From positions 18,001 through 82,000 of the forward strand of contig CAMDTW010000522.1 in NCBI GenBank assembly GCA_945910005.1: DNA of 64,000 bases, given 5' to 3'. The notes beneath the pieces were generated by a model. The model was not told where the DNA came from. It made no database searches and saw nothing but the letters and a program-made list of their open reading frames with translations. This document shows, one piece after another, positions 55,066-64,000 of this stretch. Origin of the DNA: Isoperla grammatica. Lineage: Eukaryota > Arthropoda > Insecta > Plecoptera > Perlodidae. Within the stretch, counting starts at the first letter, position 1. Every line of letters starts with the position of its first letter. The position numbers and the translations under genes were made by a program.

Positions 55066-56430
55066 TACAGACATGGCTCGTATGATAAGCAGGGCTCTAT
55101 GTACCATTACATTACAGCATTGACTACTCGCCTGTGACGTGATGAGCGCAGTAAGGGACAGTCAACAAGGAGGAGGTACAGACATGGCTCGTATGATAAG
55201 CAGGGCTCTATGTACCATTACATTACAGCATTGACTACTCGCCTGTGACGTGATGAGCGCAGTAAGGGACAGTCAACAAGGAGGAGGTACAGACATGGCT
55301 CATATGATAAGCAGGGCTCTATGTACCATTACATTACAGCATTGACTACTCGCCTGTGACGTGATGAGCGCAGTAAGGGACAGTCAACAAGGAGGAGGTA
55401 CAGACATGGCTCGTATGATAAGCAGGGCTCTATGTACCATTACATTACAGCATTGACTACTCGCCTGTGACGTGATGAGCGCAGTAAGGGACAGTCAACA
55501 AGGAGGAGGTACAGACATGGCTCGTATGATAAGCAGGGCTCTATGTACCATTACATTACAGCATTGACTACTCGCCTGTGACGTGATGAGCGCAGTAAGG
55601 GACAGTCAACAAGGAGGAGGTACAGACATGGCTCGTATGATAAGCAGGGCTCTATGTACCATTACATTACAGCATTGACTACTCGCCTGTGACGTGATGA
55701 GCGCAGTAAGGGTCAGTCAACAAGGAGGAGGTACAGACATGGCTCGTATGATAGGCAGGGCTCTATGCACCATTACATTACAGCATTGACTACTCGCCTG
55801 TGACGTGATGAGCGCAGTAAGGGACAGTCAACAAGGAGGAGGTACAGACATGGCTCGTATGATAAGCAGGGCTCTATGTACCATTACATTACAGCATTGA
55901 CTACTCGCCTGTGACGTGATGAGCGCAGTAAGGGACAGTCAACAAGGAGGAGGTACAGACATGGCTCGTATGATAAGCAGGGCTCTATGTACCATTACAT
56001 TACAGCATTGACTACTCGCCTGTGTCGTGATGAGCGCAGTAAGGGACAGTCAACAAGGAGGAGGTACAGACATGGCTCGTATGATAAGCAGGGCTCTATG
56101 TACCATTACATTACAGCATTGACTACTCGCCTGTGACGTGATGAGCGCAGTAAGGGTCAGTCAACAAGGAGGAGGTACAGACATGGCTCGTATGATAAGC
56201 AGGGCCCTATGTACCATTACATTACAGCATTGACTACTCGCCTGTGACGTGATGAGCGCAGTAAGGGACAGTCAACAAGGAGGAGGTACAGACATGGCTC
56301 GTATGATAAGCAGGGCTCTATGTACCATTACAATACAGCATTGACTACTCGCCTGTGACGTGATGAGCGCAGTAAGGGACAGTCAACAAGGAGGAGGTAC
56401 AGACATGGCTCGTATGATAAGCAGGGCTCT

Positions 56431-56802
56431 ATGTACCATTACATTACAGCATTGACTACTCGCCTGTGTCGTGATGAGCGCAGTAAGGGACAGTCAACAA
56501 GGAGGAGGTACAGACATGGCTCCTATGATAAGCAGGGCTCTATGTACCATTACATTACAGCATTGACTACTCGCCTGTGTCGTGATGAGCGCAGTAAGGG
56601 ACAGTCAACAAGGAGGAGGTACAGACATGGCTCGTATGATAAGCAGGGCTCTATGTACCATTACATTACAGCATTGACTACTCGCCTGTGTCGTGATGAG
56701 CGCAGTAAGGGACAGTCAACAAGGAGGAGGTACAGACATGGCTCGTATGATAAGCAGGGCTCTATGTACCATTACATTACAGCATTGACTACTCGCCTCT
56801 GA
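56431..56802 (+). other. Repeat-derived ORF of 123 codons, probably not a gene
   Basis: This is the longest open frame I can support. Three consecutive units carry A83T (56468, 56579, 56690), replacing the usual TGA by TGT, so the 37-residue peptide repeats three times and a partial fourth unit ends at TGA 56800-56802. The last unit also has a private G80C just before the stop. The second unit carries an Arg-codon change in another frame (CGT to CCT near 56523), which is silent in the frame shown. There are no conserved domain, targeting signal or codon-use differences from the surrounding non-coding units. It could be translated by chance if transcribed, but nothing marks it as a gene. Confidence 0.1.
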
Positions 56803-59800
56803 CGTGATGAGCGCAGTAAGGGACAGTCAACAAGGAGGAGGTACAGACATGGCTCGTATGATAAGCAGGGCCCTATGTACCATTACATTACAGCATTGAC
56901 TACTCGCCTGTGACGTGATGAGCGCAGTAAGGGTCAGTCAACAAGGAGGAGGTACAGACATGGCTCGTATGATAAGCAGGGCCCTATGTACCATTACATT
57001 ACAGCATTGACTACTCGCCTGTGACGTGATGAGCGCAGTAAGGGTCAGTCAACAAGGAGGAGGTACAGACATGGCTCGTATGATAAGCAGGGCTCTATGT
57101 ACCATTACATTACAGCATTGACTACTCGCCTGTGACGTGATGAGCGCAGTAAGGGACAGTCAACATGGAGGAGGTACAGACATGGCTCGTATGATAAGCA
57201 GGGCTCTATGTACCATTACATTACAGCATTGACTACTCGCCTGTGACGTGATGAGCGCAGTAAGGGACAGTCAACAAGGAGGAGGTACAGACATGGCTCG
57301 TATGATAAGCAGGGCTCTATGTACCATTACATTACAGCATTGACTACTCGCCTGTGACGTGATGAGCGCAGTAAGGGACAGTCAACAAGGAGGAGGTACA
57401 GACATGGCTCGTATGATAAGCAGGGCTCTATGCACCATTACATTACAGCATTGACTACTCGCCTGTGACGTGATGAGCGCAGTAAGGGACAGTCAACAAG
57501 GAGGAGGTACAGACATGGCTCGTATGATAAGCAGGGCTCTATGTACCATTACATTACAGCATTGACTACTCGCCTGTGACGTGATGAGCGCAGTAAGGGA
57601 CAGTCAACAAGGAGGAGGTACAGACATGGCTCGTATGATAAGCAGGGCTCTATGTACCATTACATTACAGCATTGACTACTCGCCTGTGACGTGATGAGC
57701 GCAGTAAGGGACAGTCAACAAGGAGGAGGTACAGACATGGCTCGTATGATAAGCAGGGCTCTATGTACCATTACATTACAGCATTGACTACTCGCCTGTG
57801 TCGTGATGAGCGCAGTAAGGGTCAGTCAACAAGGAGGAGGTACAGACATGGCTCGTATGATAAGCAGGGCTCTATGTACCATTACATTACAGCATTGACT
57901 ACTCGCCTGTGACCTGATGAGCGCAGTAAGGGACAGTCAACAAGGAGGAGGTACAGACATGGCTCGTATGATAAGCAGGGCCCTATGTACCATTACATTA
58001 CAGCATTGACTACTCGCCTGTGACGTGATGAGCGCAGTAAGGGACAGTCAACAAGGAGGAGGTACAGACATGGCTCGTATGATAAGCAGGGCTCTATGTA
58101 CCATTACATTACAGCATTGACTACTCGCCTGGGACGTGATGAGCGCAGTAAGGGACAGTCAACAAGGAGGAGGTTCAGACATGGCTCGTATGATAAGCAA
58201 GGCTCTATGTACCATTACATTACAGCATTGACTACTCGCCTGTGACGTGATGAGCGCAGTAAGGGACAGTCAACAAGGAGGAGGTACAGACATGGCTCGT
58301 ATGATAAGCAGGGCTCTACGCACCATTACATTACAGCATTGACTACTCGCCTGTGACGTGATGAGCGCAGTAAGGGACAGTCAACAAGGAGGAGGTACAG
58401 ACATGGCTCGTATGATAAGCAGGGCTCTATGTACCATTACATTACAGCATTGACTACTCGCCTGTGACGTGATGAGCGCAGTAAGGGACAGTCAACAAGG
58501 AGGAGGTACAGACATGGCTCGTATGATAAGCAGGGCTCTATGTACCATTACATTACAGCATTGACTACTCGCCTGTGACGTGATGAGCGCAGTAAGGGAC
58601 AGTCAACAAGGAGGAGGTACAGACATGGCTCGTATGATAAGCAGGGCTCTATGTACCATTACATTACAGCATTGACTACTCGCCTGTGACGTGATGAGCG
58701 CAGTAAGGGACAGTCAACAAGGAGGAGGTTCAGACATGGCTCGTATGATAAGCAGGGCTCTATGTACCATTACATTACAGCATTGACTACTCGCCTGTGA
58801 CGTGATGAGCGCAGTAAGGGACAGTCAACAAGGAGGAGGTACAGACATGGCTCGTATGATAAGCAGGGCTCTATGTACCATTACATTACAGCATTGACTA
58901 CTCGCCTGTGTCGTGATGAGCGCAGTAAGGGACAGTCAACAAGGAGGAGGTACAGACATGGCTCGTATGATAAGCAGGGCTCTATGTACTATTACATTAC
59001 AGCATTGACTACTCGCCTGTGACGTGATGAGCGCAGTAAGGGACAGTCAACAAGGAGGAGGTACAGACATGGCTCGTATGATAAGCAGGGCTCTATGTAC
59101 CATTACATTACAGCATTGACTACTCGCCTGTGACGTGATGAGCGCAGTAAGGGACAGTCAACAAGGAGGAGGTACAGACATGGCTCGTATGATAAGCAGG
59201 GCTCTATGTACCATTACATTACAGCATTGACTACTCGCCTGTGACGTGATGAGCGCAGTAAGGGACAGTCAACAAGGAGGAGGTACAGACATGGCTCGTA
59301 TGATAAGCAGGGCTCTATGTACCATTACATTACAGCATTGACTACTCGCCTGTGACGTGATGAGCGCAGTAAGGGACAGTCAACAAGGAGGAGGTACAGA
59401 CATGGCTCGTATGATAAGCAGGGCTCTATGTACCATTACATTACAGCATTGACTACTCGCCTGTGTCGTGATGAGCGCAGTAAGGGACAGTCAACAAGGA
59501 GGAGGTACAGACATGGCTCGTATGATAAGCAGGGCTCTATGTACCATTACATTACAGCATTGACTACTCGCCTGTGACGTGATGAGCGCAGTAAGGGACA
59601 GTCAACAAGGAGGAGGTACAGACATGGCTCGTATGATAAGCAGGGCTCTATGTACCATTACATTACAGCATTGACTACTCGCCTGTGACGTGATGAGCGC
59701 AGTAAGGGACAGTCAACAAGGAGGAGGTACAGACATGGCTCGTATGATAAGCAGGGCTCTATGTACCATTACATTACAGCATTGACTACTCGCCTGTGAC

Positions 59801-62800
59801 GTGATGAGCGCAGTAAGGGACAGTCAACAAGGAGGAGGTACAGACATGGCTCGTATGATAAGCAGGGCTCTATGTACCATTACATTACAGCATTGACTAC
59901 TCGCCTGTGACGTGATGAGCGCAGTAAGGGACAGTCAACAAGGAGGAGGTACAGACATGGCTCGTATGATAAGCAGGGCTCTATGTACCATTACATTACA
60001 GCATTGACTACTCGCCTGTGACGTGATGAGCGCAGTAAGGGACAGTCAACAAGGAGGAGGTACAGACATGGCTCGTATGATAAGCAGGGCTCTATGTACC
60101 ATTACATTACAGCATTGACTACTCGCCTGTGACGTGATGAGCGCAGTAAGGGTCAGTCAACAAGGAGGAGGTACAGACATGGCTCGTATGATAAGCAGGG
60201 CTCTATGTACCATTACATTACAGCATTGACTACTCGCCTGTGACGTGATGAGCGCAGTAAGGGACAGTCAACAAGGAGGAGGTACAGACATGGCTCGTAT
60301 GATAAGCAGGGCTCTATGTACCATTACATTACAGCATTGACTACTCGCCTGTGACGTGATGAGCGCAGTAAGGGTCAGTCAACAAGGAGGAGGTACAGAC
60401 ATGGCTCGTATGATAAGCAGGGCTCTATGTACCATTACATTACAGCATTGACTACTCGCCTGTGACGTGATGAGCGCAGTAAGGGACAGTCAACAAGGAG
60501 GAGGTACAGACATGGCTCGTATGATAAGCAGGGCTCTATGTACCATTACATTACAGCATTGACTACTCGCCTGTGACGTGATGAGCGCAGTAAGGGACAG
60601 TCAACAAGGAGGAGGTACAGACATGGCTCGTATGATAAGCAGGGCTCTATGTACCATTACATTACAGCATTGACTACTCGCCTGTGTCGTGATGAGCGCA
60701 GTAAGGGACAGTCAACAAGGAGGAGGTACAGACATGGCTCGTATGATAAGCAGGGCTCTATGTACCATTACATTACAGCATTGACTACTCGCCTGTGACG
60801 TGATGAGCGCAGTAAGGGACAGTCAACAAGGAGGAGGTACAGACATGGCTCGTATGATAAGCAGGGCTCTATGTACCATTACATTACAGCATTGACTACT
60901 CGCCTGTGACGTGATGAGCGCAGTAAGGGACAGTCAACAAGGAGGAGGTACAGACATGGCTCGTATGATAAGCAGGGCTCTATGTACCATTACATTACAG
61001 CATTGACTACTCGCCTGTGACGTGATGAGCGCAGTAAGGGACAGTCAACAAGGAGGAGGTACAGACATGGCTCGTATGATAAGCAGGGCTCTATGTACCA
61101 TTACATTACAGCATTGACTACTCGCCTGTGACGTGATGAGCGCAGTAAGGGACAGTCAACAAGGAGGAGGTACAGACATGGCTCGTATGATAAGCAGGGC
61201 TCTATGTACCATTACATTACAGCATTGACTACTCGCCTGTGACGTGATGAGCGCAGTAAGGGACAGTCAACAAGGAGGAGGTACAGACATGGCTCGTATG
61301 ATAAGCAGGGCTCTATGTACCATTACATTACAGCATTGACTACTCGCCTGTGACGTGATGAGCGCAGTAAGGGTCAGTCAACAAGGAGGAGGTACAGACA
61401 TGGCTCGTATGATAAGCAGGGCTCTATGTACCATTACATTACAGCATTGACTACTCGCCTGTGACGTGATGAGCGCAGTAAGGGACAGTCAACAAGGAGG
61501 AGGTACAGACATGGCTCGTATGATAAGCAGGGCTCTATGTACCATTACATTACAGCATTGACTACTCGCCTGTGACGTGATGAGCGCAGTAAGGGTCAGT
61601 CAACAAGGAGGAGGTACAGACATGGCTCGTATGATAAGCAGGGCTCTATGTACCATTACATTACAGCATTGACTACTCGCCTGTGACGTGATGAGCGCAG
61701 TAAGGGACAGTCAACAAGGAGGAGGTACAGACATGGCTCGTATGATAAGCAGGGCTCTATGTACCATTACATTACAGCATTGACTACTCGCCTGTGACGT
61801 GATGAGCGCAGTAAGGGACAGTCAACAAGGAGGAGGTACAGACATGGCTCGTATGATAAGCAGGGCTCTATGTACCATTACATTACAGCATTGACTACTC
61901 GCCTGTGACGTGATGAGCGCAGTAAGGGACAGTCAACAAGGAGGAGGTACAGACATGGCTCGTATGATAAGCAGGGCCCTATGTACCATTACATTACAGC
62001 ATTGACTACTCGCCTGTGACGTGATGAGCGCAGTAAGGGACAGTCAACAGGGAGGAGGTACAGACATGGCTCGTATGATAAGCAGGGCCCTATGTACCAT
62101 TACATTACAGCATTGACTACTCGCCTGTGACGTGATGAGCGCAGTAAGGGACAGTCAACAAGGAGGAGGTACAGACATGGCTCGTATGATAAGCAGGGCT
62201 CTATGTACCATTACATTACAGCATTGACTACTCGCCTGTGACGTGATGAGCGCAGCAAGGGACAGTCAACAAGGAGGAGGTACAGACATGGCTCGTATGA
62301 TAAGCAGGGCTCTATGTACCATTACATTACAGCATTGACTACTCGCCTGTGACGTGATGAGCGCAGTAAGGGACAGTCAACAAGGAGGAGGTACAGACAT
62401 GGCTCGTATGATAAGCAGGGCTCTATGTACCATTACATTACAGCATTGACTACTCGCCTGTGACGTGATGAGCGCAGTAAGGGACAGTCAACAAGGAGGA
62501 GGTACAGACATGGCTCGTATGATAAGCAGGGCCCTATGTACCATTACATTACAGCATTGACTACTCGCCTGTGACGTGATGAGCGCAGCAAGGGACAGTC
62601 AACAAGGAGGAGGTACAGACATGGCTCGTATGATAAGCAGGGCTCTATGTACCATTACATTACAGCATTGACTACTCGCCTGTGACGTGATGAGCGCAGT
62701 AAGGGACAGTCAACAAGGAGGAGGTACAGACATGGCTCGTATGATAAGCAGGGCTCTATGTACCATTACATTACAGCATTGACTACTCGCCTGTGACGTG

Positions 62801-63268
62801 ATGAGCGCAGTAAGGGACAGTCAACAAGGAGGAGGTACAGACATGGCTCGTATGATAAGCAGGGCTCTATGTACCATTACATTACAGCATTGACTACTCG
62901 CCTGTGACGTGATGAGCGCAGTAAGGGACAGTCAACAAGGAGGAGGTACAGACATGGCTCGTATGATAAGCAGGGCTCTATGTACCATTACATTACAGCA
63001 TTGACTACTCGCCTGTGACGTGATGAGCGCAGTAAGGGACAGTCAACAAGGAGGAGGTACAGACATGGCTCGTATGATAAGCAGGGCCCTATGTACCATT
63101 ACATTACAGCATTGACTACTTGCCTGTGACGTGATGAGCGCAGTAAGGGACAGTCAACAAGGAGGAGGTACAGACATGGCTCGTATGATAGGCAGGGCTC
63201 TATGTACCATTACATTACAGCATTGACTACTCGCCTGTGACGTGATGAGCGCAGTAAGGGACAGTCAA

Positions 63269-63712
63269 CAAGGAGGAGGTACAGACATGGCTCGTATGAT
63301 GAGCAGGGCTCTATGTACCATTACATTACAGCATTGACTACTCGCCTGTGACGTGATGAGCGCAGTAAGGGTCAGTCAACAAGGAGGAGGTACAGACATG
63401 GCTCGTATGATAAGCAGGGCTCTATGTACCATTACATTACAGCATTGACTACTCGCCTGTGACGTGATGAGCGCAGTAAGGGTCAGTCAACAAGGAGGAG
63501 GTACAGACATGGCTCGTATGATGAGCAGGGCTCTATGTACCATTACATTACAGCATTGACTACTCGCCTGTGACGTGATGAGCGCAGTAAGGGTCAGTCA
63601 ACAAGGAGGAGGTACAGACATGGCTCGTATGATAAGCAGGGCTCTATGTACCATTACATTACAGCATTGACTACTCGCCTGTGACGTGATGAGCGCAGTA
63701 AGGGTCAGTCAA
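63269..63712 (+). repeat. Alternating two-unit dimer, four units
   Basis: Four successive units all carry A104T (63372, 63483, 63594, 63705). A33G (ATGATGAGC) is present in the first and third (63301, 63523) but not in the second and fourth. The local period is therefore 222 bp: a small, recently formed higher-order repeat. Confidence 0.8.
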
Positions 63713-63934
63713 CAAGGAGGAGGTACAGACATGGCTCGTATGATAAGCAGGGCTCTATGTACCATTACATTACAGCATTGACTACTCGCCTGTGACGTGA
63801 TGAGCGCAGTAAGGGACAGTCAACAAGGAGGAGGTACAGACATGGCTCGTATGATAAGCAGGGCCCTATGTACCATTACATTACAGCATTGACTACTCGC
63901 CTGTGACGTGATGAGCGCAGTAAGGGACAGTCAA

Positions 63935-64000
63935 CAAGGAGGAGGTACAGACATGGCTCGTATGATAGGCAGGGCTCTATGTACCATTACATTACAGCAT
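63935..64000 (+). repeat. Partial unit at the window end
   Basis: The first 66 bp of the 111-bp unit, carrying A34G and stopping at CAGCAT just before the TGA of frame 1. The cut is the window edge, so the array continues beyond it. Confidence 0.95.

Larger units (their letters stand above)
49395..63268 (+). repeat. Satellite units of the right-hand part
   Basis: About 125 units without a gene. Notable variants: GG-to-AA double change at 50321-50322; G26T (GCTCTTATG) at 50530 and again 13 units later at 51973; T54A at 50558, 51002, 53555 and 53888; adjacent double change at 54421-54422 (GAGTAGC); one-base deletion near 55057; G26A near 55302 (CTCATATG); T58A near 56332; three consecutive A83T units at 56.4-56.7 kb; several singletons at 58.1-58.3 kb (CCTGGGACG, A13T, AGCAAGG, CTACGCACC). 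From 59 to 62 kb the array is almost pure consensus with occasional A104T. Confidence 0.88.
1..64000 (+). repeat. 111-bp satellite array, 576 full units plus 66 bp
   Basis: The unit beginning CAAGGAGGAGGTACAGACAT recurs every 111 bp from position 1 to the window end with no interruption and no inversion. Unit starts fall at 1, 2221, 4441, 6661, 8881 and 11101 (exact multiples of 111), then shift by -1 after a deletion near 11919 and by -2 after one near 55057. Consensus composition is 54 G+C of 111. Most units carry zero to three substitutions by eye. Recurrent variants, in unit coordinates, are T42C, A104T, A34G, A83T, T48C, T98C, G102A, A17T, A13T, G39T and A6G/T. No gene, spacer or unique insertion separates units. 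The size and homogeneity fit eukaryotic satellite DNA maintained by unequal exchange or gene conversion. The family is not one I recognise, and a centromeric or other role is not shown by the sequence. Confidence 0.98.

Noticed and set aside
1..64000. CRISPR array
   Set aside because: The whole 111-bp period is conserved. There are no variable spacers and no cas genes, and the unit is too long and too uniform.
1..64000. CENP-B box or alpha-satellite relationship
   Set aside because: No CENP-B box-like sequence is present, and the 111-bp monomer does not resemble the 171-bp alphoid unit.
1..64000. Mobile element or integron cassette array
   Set aside because: There is no transposase or integrase, no terminal repeats beyond the satellite itself, no target-site duplication and no variable cassette between units.

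Overview
The whole 64-kb window is one uninterrupted tandem array of a 111-bp satellite unit. It holds 576 complete units in a single head-to-tail orientation, then a partial unit of 66 bp. The array runs off both ends, so neither boundary nor any flanking unique DNA is visible. I found no protein-coding gene, RNA gene, transposon, CRISPR array or unique spacer. By eye most units differ from the consensus at zero to three positions. Consensus GC is 54/111 (about 49%). Only four single-base indels were found, near 11919, 33983, 34498 and 55057; with a net change of -2 bp they reconcile the whole window exactly to 576 x 111 bp.

Organism: no gene allows a taxonomic call. A homogeneous high-copy satellite longer than 64 kb is typical of eukaryotic heterochromatin (centromeric, pericentromeric or subtelomeric) and would be exceptional in a bacterium or archaeon. 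I do not recognise the monomer. Collapse or expansion by the assembler cannot be excluded from sequence alone.

Layout: the structure lies in the pattern of variant units. Positions 1-10545 and 22200-32189 are two copies of one roughly 10-kb block, matched by many private variants in the same order and differing by gains and losses of whole units. Smaller adjacent duplications are nested in the array: 20 units (about 23.1/25.3 kb), 21 units (10.9/13.2 kb, the second copy having lost 9 units), 29 units (38.6/41.8 kb), 21 units (43.3/45.6 kb) and 7 units (48.3/49.1 kb). A four-unit alternating dimer lies at 63269-63712. A diverged patch at 33855-34520 carries two of the four indels.

Function: because 111 is 3 x 37, reading frames stay in register from unit to unit. 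Three short ORFs (6594-6854, 29237-29497, 56431-56802) arise only where an A-to-T change removes the one in-frame TGA in consecutive units. I treat them as by-products of the repeat. Each unit also carries a purine-rich AGGAGG tract 7 nt before an ATG and a 16-codon ORF; this resembles a bacterial ribosome-binding site but is most simply coincidence. The sequence supports a story of unequal exchange and homogenisation, not an encoded system.
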